NCBI RefSeq assembly: GCF_900105905.1
Contig: NZ_FNSV01000005.1
Span: forward strand, 7,901,501-7,965,500
DNA length: 64,000 nt
Reading direction: 5' to 3'
Source: Rhodococcus koreensis
Lineage (GTDB): Bacteria; Actinomycetota; Actinomycetes; Mycobacteriales; Mycobacteriaceae
Below are positions 8,342 through 16,453 of this stretch, one piece after another (within the stretch, counting starts at the first letter, position 1; each line of letters opens with the position of its first letter). Below the pieces are notes generated by a model. It worked only from the letters and a program-made list of their open reading frames with translations, was not told where the DNA came from and did not search any database. Both the position numbers and the translations under genes were made by a program.

Positions 8342-9323
8342 TGACAGCCTCCGAAGCGGTGGATTCGGCGAGCTCACGGACCTCGTCGGCCGTCGGCATC
8401 GCGGTGGAGCATTCGAGCCGGGAAGCGACGATCGCCCCCGCGGCGTTGGCGTAGCGCAGGATCTTCTCGAGCGGCCACCCGGCGAGCAGGCCGTGGCACA
8501 GCGACCCGCCGAAGCTGTCGCCGGCGCCCAGGCCGTTGACGACGTCGACCTCGTTGGGCGGCACCGTGATGGACTGCGTGCGGGTCTTGCCGAGCACACC
8601 CTTGGGGCCCTGCTTGACGATGGCCAGTTCGACGCCGAGGTCGAGCAGCGCATCGGCGGCCTTGTGGGCGTTGGTCTCGCCGACCGCGATCTCGCACTCC
8701 TCGCGGTTGCCGACCGCGACGGTGACGTGCTGGAGGGCACGCTGCACCTGCGCGGTGGCGTCGGCGGGGGAGGACCAGAACATCGGGCGGTAGTCGAGGT
8801 CGAGAACGGTGTGGCTGCGACGTCCGCGAGCTTCCCATGCGGCGAAATGTGCGCTGCGGCTGGGCTCTTCGGACAGTCCGGTGACGGTCGACCAGTACAG
8901 CTTCGCGTCGCGGACCGCGTCGAGGTCGAGGTCTGCGGGCTTCACCTGCAGGTCCGGGGCGACCGGCTTGCGGTAGAAGTACAGCGGGAAGTCGTCCGGC
9001 GGGAAGATCTCGCAGAACGTGACGGGGGTCGGGTGGTCGGTGTCGATGCCGACGTACCGGTTGTCGACGCCGAGATCGGTGAGTGCGGTGCGGACGTAGC
9101 GTCCGAACGGATCGTTGCCGACGCCCGAGATGAGAGCGCTGCGGCAGCCGAGGCGGGCGGCGGCGACGGCGACGTTGGCGGCGCTTCCGCCGAGGAACTT
9201 GCCGAACGTCTCGACGTGCTCGAGTCCGACGCCGGTCTGCAATGGGTAGATGTCCACACCGCAGCGCCCGATGGCGAGGACGTCCAATCCGTTCCGGTTG
9301 GGTTGCGTCTGGTTGGTGGTCAA
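8334..9323 (-). CDS. iolC: 5-Dehydro-2-deoxygluconokinase (PfkB family)
   Basis: Phosphorylates 2-deoxy-5-keto-gluconate with ATP. The 329-residue protein carries the PfkB sugar-kinase signatures: GKFLGGSAANVAVAAARLG near the N-terminus and NGLGAGDSFGG with the catalytic Asp near the C-terminus. I choose the TTG at 9323 because a GGGAG site lies 7 nt upstream and the encoded LTTNQTQPNRNGLDVL leads directly into the first beta strand; an ATG at 9413 would add 30 residues lacking family features. As first gene of the minus-strand operon, it faces the divergent GntR regulator. Confidence 0.88.
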   Translation of the reverse strand: MTTNQTQPNRNGLDVLAIGRCGVDIYPLQTGVGLEHVETFGKFLGGSAANVAVAAARLGCRSALISGVGNDPFGRYVRTALTDLGVDNRYVGIDTDHPTPVTFCEIFPPDDFPLYFYRKPVAPDLQVKPADLDLDAVRDAKLYWSTVTGLSEEPSRSAHFAAWEARGRRSHTVLDLDYRPMFWSSPADATAQVQRALQHVTVAVGNREECEIAVGETNAHKAADALLDLGVELAIVKQGPKGVLGKTRTQSITVPPNEVDVVNGLGAGDSFGGSLCHGLLAGWPLEKILRYANAAGAIVASRLECSTAMPTADEVRELAESTASEAVNV

Positions 9324-9407
9324 GGCTGACTCCCGAATAGGTCGTTGTGGGTGGTCTGCGCAGGGCGCCGAGGTCTGGTTGAAACTGTGCTCCACATCAC
9401 CGGCTCC

Positions 9408-9431
9408 TGTCAAGACTTTGTCCTGACATTA
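9408..9431. promoter_or_regulatory. Tandem TGTC-N2-GACA palindromes, probable iol operator
   Basis: Two palindromes with the core TGTC-N2-GAC(A/T) lie at 9408-9417 (TGTCAAGACT) and 9419-9428 (TGTCCTGACA), with centres 11 bp apart, one helical turn. The second, extended to TTTGTCCTGACATTA (9417-9431), recurs with 13 of 15 identities, inverted, in the promoter of the ABC transporter at 11741-11755. HutC-type GntR regulators such as DasR bind GTC-N2-GAC palindromes, and such a regulator is encoded next door. Binding is inferred. Confidence 0.6.
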
Positions 9432-9454
9432 TTACTTGAAGTCAATCTGGTGTT

Positions 9455-9470
9455 AGTGTTCGCATACACT
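9455..9470 (+). promoter_or_regulatory. Inverted repeat overlapping a -10-like box of the GntR gene
   Basis: AGTGT-N6-ACACT forms a perfect 16-bp inverted repeat; its right arm contains TACACT (9465-9470), a plausible -10 box about 50 nt upstream of the GntR start. No convincing -35 box precedes it. Autoregulation through this site is possible. Confidence 0.35.
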
Positions 9471-9520
9471 GCCGGAAAGATCGGCGGCGGCGGACGTCGC
9501 CACGCGCACGAGGATCGGAG

Positions 9521-10264
9521 TTGTCCGTGGGTGCACCACTCGCAGTCGAGCTCGACAGATCGAGCCCGGTTCCGCTGTATTTCCAGCTCGCGCAGACGAT
9601 CGAGAACGCGATCATCGGCGGGGAACTCGCGCCCGGCGACCGCTTCGAGAACGAACTGGCGCTCGCCAAACGACTGAACCTGTCGCGCCCGACCACGCGC
9701 CGCGCCATCCAGGAACTCGTCGACAAGGGATTGCTCGTCCGCAAACGCGGTGTCGGCACGCAAGTCGTGCAGAGCGCCGTGCACCGGCCGGTCGAGCTCA
9801 CCAGTCTCTTCGACGACCTCGCCCGCGCAGGGCAGAGCCCGACCACCAAGCTCCTCGACTACCAGGTCGCCGTGCCTGCCGAGGACGTGGCCGCCGAACT
9901 CAACCTGCAACCCGGCAGCGAGGTCGCGTCCATCCGGCGCCTCCGCAGCACCAACGGCGAACCACTCGCGCTGATGACCAACCACATCCCGGTGGATCTC
10001 GCGCCGGACCCCGACGAACTCGAGGCGCACGGCCTCTACCACGCACTCCGCGCCCGCGGCGTGCACATTCGCCTCGCACGGCAACGCATCGGCGCGAAAG
10101 CGGCGAGCAAGGCGGAGGCGTCACTCCTCGACGAGAAGACCGGGGCGCCGCTGCTCACGATGAACCGGACCGCGTTCGACGACTCGGGAAGCGCCGTCGA
10201 GTTCGGCAGCCACTGCTACCGGGCGTCGCGGTACTACTTCGACACCACCGTTGTCGATCGTTAG
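9521..10264 (+). CDS. GntR/HutC-family transcriptional regulator, probable iol regulator
   Basis: A 247-residue regulator with an N-terminal winged helix-turn-helix of the GntR class (residues about 18-80: YFQLAQTIENAIIGGELAPGD, then RPTTRRAIQELVDKGLL) and a C-terminal UTRA effector-binding domain (about 95-240). The divergent position opposite the iol operon, with palindromes between, suggests that it controls inositol genes, as the GntR-type IolR does in Corynebacterium. TTG 9521 has GAGGA 6 nt upstream; GTG 9527 has GGAG 6 nt upstream, so the start is uncertain by two codons. The gene overlaps the following MFS gene by 14 bp if that gene starts at 10251. Confidence 0.85.
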   Translation: MSVGAPLAVELDRSSPVPLYFQLAQTIENAIIGGELAPGDRFENELALAKRLNLSRPTTRRAIQELVDKGLLVRKRGVGTQVVQSAVHRPVELTSLFDDLARAGQSPTTKLLDYQVAVPAEDVAAELNLQPGSEVASIRRLRSTNGEPLALMTNHIPVDLAPDPDELEAHGLYHALRARGVHIRLARQRIGAKAASKAEASLLDEKTGAPLLTMNRTAFDDSGSAVEFGSHCYRASRYYFDTTVVDR

Positions 10265-11657
10265 GACGGGGCGCGCGACGTCGTTCCCCCGGGGAATGGC
10301 CCTGCTGGTGGCGGGCGCCCTCTTCATGGAGATTCTCGACGCCACCATCATCGCCCCCGCCGTCCCGCTGATCGCCGACTCCTTCGGCGTCGACCCCGTC
10401 GACGTCAACATCGCGATCTCCGCCTACCTCGTCACGGTCGCGGTCCTCATCCCGGCGAGCGGGTGGGTGGCCGACCGGTTCGGGACCCGCCGGGTGTTCG
10501 TGGCCGCCATCGCCGTGTTCACCCTGGCGTCCATCGGGTGCGCCGCGAGTGTGTCGTTGCCGATGCTCGTCGCGATGCGGGTGCTGCAGGGAGTCGGCGG
10601 CGCCATGATGGTGCCGGTCGGACGGCTCGCGGTGCTGCGGTCGAGCACGAAGGGCGATCTCGTCCGCGCGATAGCCCTGCTGACGTGGCCCGCGCTCGCC
10701 GCGCCCGTCATCGCGCCCCTGCTCGGCGGCGCGATCGCCACGGTGGGCTCGTGGCGGTGGATCTTCGTCATCAACATTCCCATCGGGGTCCTCGGAATCC
10801 TGCTGTCGCTGAGGCTGGTTCACGGGGCCGGCTCGCGGTCGGCGAGGAGGCTGGACTGGCGGGGCCTGCTCGGGGTCGGAACGGGGATCGCGGCGGCGCT
10901 GATCGCCCTGGAAAGTATCCGCGTGACGGGCACGGACTGGCGCCGGGTCGCGCTCGGGGGAGTGGTCGCGGTCGTCCTGCTGGTCGCGTCCGCGGTCCAT
11001 CTCGTCCGCACACCGCACCCACTCGTCGACGTCCGCGTGCTGCGCGTCCGGACGCTGCGCGCCACCGTCACCGGAGGTTCGCTCTACCGCCTGATCGTGA
11101 CGGCCGTGCCCTTCCTGCTGCCACTGCAGTTCCAACTCGGCTTCGGCTGGACGCCGTTTCTCGCGGGTTTACTCGTCGCCGCGCTGTTCGCAGGCAACAT
11201 CGCGATCAAACCCTTCACGACGCCGCTGATGCGGCGCTTCGGTATCAGGCCGATCCTGCTGGTGAACGCGCTGCTGTCGGTGGGCTGCTTCGGGTTGCTC
11301 GCCGCACTGAGTTCGTCGACCCCGATGCCCGTCATCGCGGCGGTCCTCTTCGTGAGCGGAGCCCTGCGTTCGGTCGGATTCACCGCGTACAACAGTCTCG
11401 CGTTCTCCGACGTCGATCGCGCCGACCTCACGCACGCGAACACTCTGAATGCCGCGGTGCAGGAACTGGCAGCCGGCCTCGGGATCGCACTCGGGGCTCT
11501 CGCGCTCACCGCGTTCACGCCGCTGGCGACGTCGTCCGAGCACGGGTTCGGTTCCGAATATTCTTGGACCTTCGTCCTTTTGGGCGTGCTGATGCTCGGC
11601 ACGGTAGTCGACACGCTGCGTCTGCCGCGCGACGCCGGTGCATCGGTCACGCGCTGA
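10251..11657 (+). CDS. MFS transporter, DHA2 drug:proton antiporter type
   Basis: A 468-residue integral membrane protein of the major facilitator superfamily. It shows the DHA2 motif LDATIIAPAVP in helix 1, the loop 2-3 signature GWVADRFGTRRVF, and GWRWIF-like SWRWIFVINIPIG after helix 5; about 14 hydrophobic segments fit this family. TTG 10251 overlaps the regulator gene by 14 bp and has no clear ribosome binding site; ATG 10296 (MALLVAGALF) preceded by GGGGA is an alternative start. Substrate is unknown: export of a toxic compound or of a catabolic intermediate is possible. Its coupling to the GntR gene suggests shared transcription. Confidence 0.8.
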   Translation: MSIVRTGRATSFPRGMALLVAGALFMEILDATIIAPAVPLIADSFGVDPVDVNIAISAYLVTVAVLIPASGWVADRFGTRRVFVAAIAVFTLASIGCAASVSLPMLVAMRVLQGVGGAMMVPVGRLAVLRSSTKGDLVRAIALLTWPALAAPVIAPLLGGAIATVGSWRWIFVINIPIGVLGILLSLRLVHGAGSRSARRLDWRGLLGVGTGIAAALIALESIRVTGTDWRRVALGGVVAVVLLVASAVHLVRTPHPLVDVRVLRVRTLRATVTGGSLYRLIVTAVPFLLPLQFQLGFGWTPFLAGLLVAALFAGNIAIKPFTTPLMRRFGIRPILLVNALLSVGCFGLLAALSSSTPMPVIAAVLFVSGALRSVGFTAYNSLAFSDVDRADLTHANTLNAAVQELAAGLGIALGALALTAFTPLATSSEHGFGSEYSWTFVLLGVLMLGTVVDTLRLPRDAGASVTR

Positions 11658-11740
11658 GCGCGTCCCTTATTTCGGCATTTCCGCTCGATTTCCGGGCCCA
11701 CAGCGGTGACACGTGCGCCCGCGCATTTGATATGTGGTCC

Positions 11741-11787
11741 TAATGTCCAGACAAACTATTGACTTTCGGGTGTGACGCGTATTACAT
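11741..11787 (+). promoter_or_regulatory. Promoter and operator of the sugar ABC transporter operon
   Basis: A -35 box TTGACT (11759-11764) and a -10-like box TTACAT (11782-11787) are separated by 17 bp. Immediately upstream is TAATGTCCAGACAAA (11741-11755), the inverted near-copy of the iol operator at 9417-9431. An operator just upstream of, or touching, the -35 box would suit repression by the nearby GntR protein. The boxes are read by eye. Confidence 0.55.
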
Positions 11788-11844
11788 CTAAGGCACACGG
11801 CCAAGACGTCAACGAGCCGTTCGTCCCCCCGAGAGGAAAAACAG

Positions 11845-12843
11845 ATGAACTTCCCCAATCGGCGTCGCGTGGCAGTGCTGGCCTGCGCGAGTGCCCTGGT
11901 GACGAGCCTCGCGGCGTGCTCGAGCACCGGCGGCAAGCCGGACAGCAGCGGCTCCGGGATCGGCGCGGGCAGCGCCGACACCCCGCGCATCACGATCGCG
12001 ATGGTCACCCACGCGGCGCCGGGTGACACGTTCTGGGACCTGATCCGCACCGGTGCGCAGGATGCCGCCGACAAGGACAACGTCGAACTGAAGTACTCCT
12101 CCGATCCTCAGGCCCCCAACCAGGCCAACCTCGTGCAGACGGCGATCGACTCCAAGGTCGACGGCCTCGCACTCACCCTCGCCACCCCCGAAGCGATGGC
12201 GCCCGCCGTCAAGAGCGCGCAGGACGCGGGTATCCCGATTTCCGCGTTCAACGCCGGATACGGCGCTTGGAAGGACATGGGCGTCACGCAGTACTTCGGG
12301 CAGGACGAGACCATCGCCGGCCAGGCTGCGGGCAACCGGCTGAACGACGACGGCGCCAAGCACGTCGTCTGCGTCATTCAGCAGCAGGGCCAGATTCAGC
12401 TCGAATCCCGTTGCGCCGGTGCCAAGCAGACGTTCCGCGGCACGTTCGAGACGCTCAACGTCAACGGCGAGGACATGCCGTCGGTGAACTCGACGATCGC
12501 CGCCAAGCTCCAGCAGGACCCGTCCATCGACGGCGTGCTCGCGCTCGGCGCGCCGATCGCCCTCACCGCCGTCCAGTCCGTCGGTAACGCGGGCAGCCCC
12601 GCCAAGGTCTTCACGTTCGACACCAACGCCGCGCTCGTCGACGCCATCTCCGACGGCAGCGTGCAGTGGGCCATCGACCAGCAGCCGTACCTGCAGGGCT
12701 ACCTGGCGATCGATTCGCTGTGGCTCTACCTGAACAACGGCAACGTCATCGGCGGCGGCGGGCCGACACTGACCGGGCCGTCGTTCATCGACAAGACCAA
12801 CATCGACAAGGTCGCCGAGTACGCCAAGGCCGGCACCCGCTGA
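11845..12843 (+). CDS. Sugar ABC transporter substrate-binding lipoprotein
   Basis: A 332-residue periplasmic-binding-protein-like lipoprotein. It has a basic N-terminus, a hydrophobic stretch and the lipobox LAAC with the acylated Cys25, so it would be anchored on the outer face of the membrane. The mature part is a type I sugar-binding fold (Peripla_BP_4 class: ITIAMVTHAAPGDTFWDLIRTGA; VDGLALTLATPEAM; GVLALGAPIALTAVQ). RBS GAGAGGAAA lies before the ATG. It leads the operon SBP-permease-ATPase. Position beside the iol genes and a shared operator suggest myo-inositol or a related cyclitol as ligand; this is inferred. Confidence 0.85.
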   Translation: MNFPNRRRVAVLACASALVTSLAACSSTGGKPDSSGSGIGAGSADTPRITIAMVTHAAPGDTFWDLIRTGAQDAADKDNVELKYSSDPQAPNQANLVQTAIDSKVDGLALTLATPEAMAPAVKSAQDAGIPISAFNAGYGAWKDMGVTQYFGQDETIAGQAAGNRLNDDGAKHVVCVIQQQGQIQLESRCAGAKQTFRGTFETLNVNGEDMPSVNSTIAAKLQQDPSIDGVLALGAPIALTAVQSVGNAGSPAKVFTFDTNAALVDAISDGSVQWAIDQQPYLQGYLAIDSLWLYLNNGNVIGGGGPTLTGPSFIDKTNIDKVAEYAKAGTR

Positions 12844-12878
12844 CCGGCGGTCGATTCACATGACAGGACACACGATCC

Positions 12879-12894
12879 GGACCCCGGTGGGTCC
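12879..12894 (+). other. Intercistronic hairpin after the binding-protein gene
   Basis: GGACCC-CGGT-GGGTCC forms a 6-bp stem with a 4-nt loop in the 146-nt gap between the lipoprotein and permease genes. Such hairpins commonly stabilise the upstream message, giving more binding protein than permease. No T-run follows. Confidence 0.45.
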
Positions 12895-12989
12895 ATCTCT
12901 CGCACACACAATCACCGTCACCATCGACCCGGTCGCAGGACCGGCCGGCACCGCACAACGCTGAGATCCACCGGCGCGGAGAGGAAATC

Positions 12990-14048
12990 ATGTCCACACA
13001 GCAAGATCTGGACCTTGCCAGTCACAAGGTCGTCCACGACGAACGGGTGAAGGAACAAAAACGCCTGCAACGGCTGCTGGTCCGCCCCGAGATCGGGTCC
13101 CTGTTCGGTGCGATCGCGATCTTCGTCTTCTTCATGGTCGTCGCACCCCCGTTCCGCAGCCCCGAGGCGCTGGCCACGGTGCTCTACGCCTCCTCCACGA
13201 TCGGGATCATGGCCTGCGCGGTCGCGCTGCTGATGATCGGCGGGGAGTTCGACCTCTCCGCCGGCGTCGCGGTCACCACCAGCTCGCTGGCGGCGTCGAT
13301 GATCGCCTACAACCTGCACCTGAACCTGTGGGCCGGCGCCGCCCTCGCCCTGGTTGTCTCGCTCGCGGTCGGGTTCTTCAACGGCTACCTGGTGATGAAG
13401 ACGAAGATCCCCAGCTTCCTGATCACGCTGAGCTCGTTCCTGATGCTCACCGGCATCAACCTGGCGGTCACCAAACTCGTCACCGGGCAGGTCGCCACCC
13501 CCAGCGTCTCGGACATGGCCGGTTTCGACTCGGCGAAGAAGGTGTTCGCGTCCTCGTTCGTCGTCGGCGGGGTGTCGGTGCGGATCACCGTGCTGTGGTG
13601 GCTGCTGTTCACCGCGATCGCCACCTGGGTGCTGTTCAAGACCCGGATCGGGAACTGGATCTTCGCCGTCGGCGGCAACCAGGACTCCGCCCGCGCCATC
13701 GGCGTCCCGGTCACCAGGGTCAAGATCGGGTTGTTCATGACCGTCGGGTTCGCCGCCTGGTTCGTCGGCATGCACCTGCTGTTCTCGTTCAACACCGTCC
13801 AATCCGGGCAGGGCATCGGCAACGAGTTCCTCTACATCATCGCCGCGGTGATCGGTGGCTGCCTGCTCACCGGCGGGTACGGCACCGCGATCGGCGCCGC
13901 GATCGGCGCGTTCATCTTCGGCATGACGAACCAGGGCATCGTCTACGCCGGCTGGAACCCGGACTGGTTCAAGTTCTTCCTCGGCGCGATGCTGCTGTTC
14001 GCGGTCATCGCCAACAACGCCTTCCGCAACTACGCCGCCAAGAGGTGA
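12990..14048 (+). CDS. Sugar ABC transporter permease (CUT2 / RbsC-FrcC type)
   Basis: A 352-residue membrane protein with a cytoplasmic N-terminal tail of about 45 residues followed by some eight to ten hydrophobic segments, typical of BPD_transp_2 permeases. Characteristic stretches are ACAVALLMIGGEFDLSAGV, KIPSFLITLSSFLMLTGI and the cytoplasmic loop NQDSARAIGVPVTRVKI that contacts the ATPase. RBS GGAGAGGAAA precedes the ATG. It pairs with the lipoprotein upstream and the ATPase 5 nt downstream. Confidence 0.88.
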   Translation: MSTQQDLDLASHKVVHDERVKEQKRLQRLLVRPEIGSLFGAIAIFVFFMVVAPPFRSPEALATVLYASSTIGIMACAVALLMIGGEFDLSAGVAVTTSSLAASMIAYNLHLNLWAGAALALVVSLAVGFFNGYLVMKTKIPSFLITLSSFLMLTGINLAVTKLVTGQVATPSVSDMAGFDSAKKVFASSFVVGGVSVRITVLWWLLFTAIATWVLFKTRIGNWIFAVGGNQDSARAIGVPVTRVKIGLFMTVGFAAWFVGMHLLFSFNTVQSGQGIGNEFLYIIAAVIGGCLLTGGYGTAIGAAIGAFIFGMTNQGIVYAGWNPDWFKFFLGAMLLFAVIANNAFRNYAAKR

Positions 14049-14053
14049 CCCGT

Positions 14054-14869
14054 ATGAGTACCATCGAACAGATGCCCGTCGATACCGAACCCGGTGGTGG
14101 CGACAAGATCCCGCTGATCGAACTGAAACACGTCGGCAAGCAGTACGGCAACATCATCGCCCTGCAGGACATCAACCTGCGCGTGAAGGCCGGGGAGGTC
14201 ACCGGTGTGCTCGGCGACAACGGGGCCGGCAAGTCCACCCTGATCAAGATCATGGCCGGGCTGCACCAGCAGAGCGAGGGCGAGCTGCTCGTCGACGGTG
14301 AAGCCCTCACGTTCGGCTCCCCGAAGGAGGCCCTGTCCAAGGGCATCGCCACCGTGTACCAGGACCTGGCGGTGGTATCGCTGATGCCGGTGTGGCGCAA
14401 CTTCTTCCTCGGCCAGGAACTGCGGAAGGGACCGCTCAAGACCCTCGACGCGAACGGTATGCGCGCCACCACGATGTCCGAGTTGTCGAAGATGGGCATC
14501 GAGCTGCCCGACGTCGACGCCCCCATCGGCTCGCTCTCCGGCGGTCAGCGCCAGTGCGTGGCGATCGCCCGGGCGATCTTCTTCGGCGCCCGCGTCCTGA
14601 TCCTCGACGAGCCCACCGCCGCCCTCGGTGTCAAACAGTCCGGGATGGTGCTGCGCTACATCTCCGCCGCCAAGGAACAGGGCTTCGGGGTCGTGTTCAT
14701 CACCCACAACCCGCACCACGCCTACATGGTCGGCGACCACTTCGTGCTCCTCAACCGCGGCCGGCAGAAACTGGACTGCACCTTCGACGAGATCAGCCTC
14801 GAAGAACTCACCCAGCAGATGGCCGGCGGCGACGAACTCGAAGCACTCACCCACGAACTCCGGCGCTAG
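14054..14869 (+). CDS. Sugar ABC transporter ATP-binding protein, single nucleotide-binding domain (FrcA type)
   Basis: A 271-residue ATPase with Walker A GDNGAGKST, Q-loop (TVYQDLAVV), signature LSGGQRQ, Walker B LILDEPTAALG and the switch histidine in FITHNPHH. Most CUT2 sugar importers use a double-domain ATPase of about 500 residues; this one has a single domain, as in the rhizobial fructose importer FrcBCA, and would work as a dimer. Start ATG 14054 lies 5 nt after the permease stop and is preceded by AGAGGTGA. A perfect terminator follows 11 nt after the stop. Confidence 0.9.
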   Translation: MSTIEQMPVDTEPGGGDKIPLIELKHVGKQYGNIIALQDINLRVKAGEVTGVLGDNGAGKSTLIKIMAGLHQQSEGELLVDGEALTFGSPKEALSKGIATVYQDLAVVSLMPVWRNFFLGQELRKGPLKTLDANGMRATTMSELSKMGIELPDVDAPIGSLSGGQRQCVAIARAIFFGARVLILDEPTAALGVKQSGMVLRYISAAKEQGFGVVFITHNPHHAYMVGDHFVLLNRGRQKLDCTFDEISLEELTQQMAGGDELEALTHELRR

Positions 14870-14880
14870 GAACCGACACG

Positions 14881-14914
14881 ACGATGCGCCCGGCACACGT
14901 GCCGGGCGCATCGT
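14881..14914. terminator. Bidirectional terminator between convergent operons
   Basis: A perfect 16-bp inverted repeat (ACGATGCGCCCGGCAC and its complement) with a minimal loop lies between the ABC ATPase gene (plus) and the MFS gene (minus), followed on the plus strand by TCGTTT. It can serve both directions. Confidence 0.85.
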
Positions 14915-14929
14915 TCGTTTCCGAGTGGA

Positions 14930-16330
14930 TCAGACCTTCGCGTTCGCTTTCGTCTTCGTGAGCGCGACGTCCTCCTTGTCGAGGTCGAGCAGCGGGGTGC
15001 GGGAGTTCTCCTTGGCGGTGGAGGCGGACGCCGCGGCGATGAGTGCGCAGACGGCGGTGAAGATCGCCACCGGCACCCAGTTCTTGGGGTCGCCGCCGCG
15101 GAGGGCCTGGGCGATGGTCGGTGCGAAACCGGCCAGAGCGAAACCGAGCTGAGTGCCGATCGCCATGCCGGAGTAGCGAACCCGTGAGGAGAACATCTCG
15201 GCGTAGAACGCGGGCCAGATGGCGTTGGTCCCGGCGTAGACGCCACCCATCAGCAGGATGCCCGCCAGGAAGATCATCGTGACGTTGCCGGTGCCGATCG
15301 CGGCGAAGTACAGGAAGATTCCGGCGGCCGAACCGATTGCGCCGCCGATGAACACAGGCTTGCGGCCGATGCGGTCGGACAGGATGCCGAACAGCGGCTG
15401 CGAGACGAGGGCCACCGTGTTGGCGGCGATCGCGACCCACAGCATGGTGGTGCGGCTCATCCCGACCTCCGGGGTGGTGGCGTATGCGAGGCCGAACACG
15501 GAGAACACGGTGCTGACGACGGCGATGAAGGCGCAGAAGACGACGCGCAGAACGTCGCGCCAGTGCGTGCGGAAGAGGTCGACGACGGGCAGCGGGGCGG
15601 GCGCCTCGTCCAGCGCCTCCTTGTTGGCGATGAAGATCTCGGGCTCTTCGAGCTTGCGACGCACGATGTAGGCGACGACGAGGACGAGCAGGCTGCACCA
15701 GAACGGGACGCGCCAGCCCCAGCTGTAGAGGGTCTCGTCGGGCAGTGCGGCGACGGGGATGAACGCGAGACTCGCGACGATGAAGCCGGCCTGGGTGCCG
15801 GTGAGCGTCCAGCTGCAGAAGAAGCCGCGACGGTGAGCGGGGGAGTGCTCGAGGGTGAGTGAGCCCGCACCCGACTGTTCGCCGGCCGCGGAGACGCCCT
15901 GGCAGATGCGCAGGAGCACCAGCAGCACCGGGCCGACCATCCCGGCCTGCTCGGACGACGGGAGGCAGCCGATCAGGAACGTGACGACGCCCATGAGCAC
16001 CAGGCAGAACATCATCACCTTCTTGCGCCCGGCCCGGTCGCCGAAGTGTCCGACGAACACGGCACCGATGGGGCGTGCGACGTAGGAGATGCCGAACGTG
16101 GCCAGCGACAGCAGCAGCGGGTTCTTCGATCCCTCGAAGAACACGTGCGGGAACACCAGCGCGGCAGCCGAGGCGAAGATGTAGAAGTCGTAGTACTCGA
16201 GCAGGCTGCCGAAGAAGGCGGCCTTCGCGGCCTTCTTCGCGTTGGTGGGATCAGCGTTGGGGTCGACGGAGGAGCGGCCTTTGCCGTCACCATTTCGACC
16301 GGAGACGCCGGTGCCGTAGTCGATGGTCAT
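14930..16330 (-). CDS. MFS transporter, metabolite:H+ symporter (MHS) family, probable shikimate/aromatic acid uptake
   Basis: A 466-residue carrier of the sugar/metabolite MFS type. Family features are FGSLLEYYDFYIFASAAALVFPHVFF in helix 1, GHFGDRAGRKKVMMF in loop 2-3, CQGVSAAGEQSGAGSLTLEH in helix 4, and GILSDRIGRKPVFIGG in the second half. Twelve hydrophobic segments are expected. MHS members include the shikimate transporter ShiA and the proline/betaine carrier ProP. The neighbouring TetR and shikimate/quinate dehydrogenase genes make hydroaromatic acid import the best guess. Start ATG 16330 is chosen for its AGGAG site 5 nt upstream; the open frame continues 34 codons further without features. 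Confidence 0.8.
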   Translation of the reverse strand: MTIDYGTGVSGRNGDGKGRSSVDPNADPTNAKKAAKAAFFGSLLEYYDFYIFASAAALVFPHVFFEGSKNPLLLSLATFGISYVARPIGAVFVGHFGDRAGRKKVMMFCLVLMGVVTFLIGCLPSSEQAGMVGPVLLVLLRICQGVSAAGEQSGAGSLTLEHSPAHRRGFFCSWTLTGTQAGFIVASLAFIPVAALPDETLYSWGWRVPFWCSLLVLVVAYIVRRKLEEPEIFIANKEALDEAPAPLPVVDLFRTHWRDVLRVVFCAFIAVVSTVFSVFGLAYATTPEVGMSRTTMLWVAIAANTVALVSQPLFGILSDRIGRKPVFIGGAIGSAAGIFLYFAAIGTGNVTMIFLAGILLMGGVYAGTNAIWPAFYAEMFSSRVRYSGMAIGTQLGFALAGFAPTIAQALRGGDPKNWVPVAIFTAVCALIAAASASTAKENSRTPLLDLDKEDVALTKTKANAKV

Positions 16331-16403
16331 CGATACTCCTGGGGAGCGAGGAATGTGAACACTGGCGGCTCGAACGAGCAGGTGTTCGTAGGTCGTATAA
16401 GCA

Positions 16404-16453
16404 AGGTAACCCAGGTCACAGCCTCGAGTCAATAATGGTCGAAATAGTTAGTT
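16404..16453 (-). promoter_or_regulatory. Promoter of the MHS transporter gene with a TetR-site-like element
   Basis: On the minus strand, TTGACT (16432-16427) and TTACCT (16409-16404) are separated by 17 bp, a good sigma-A-type promoter. Just upstream at 16443-16453 is AATAGTTAGTT, which shares ATAGTTA and a following GTT with the inverted repeat in front of the TetR gene (17190-17213). Joint control by the same regulator is possible. Confidence 0.5.
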
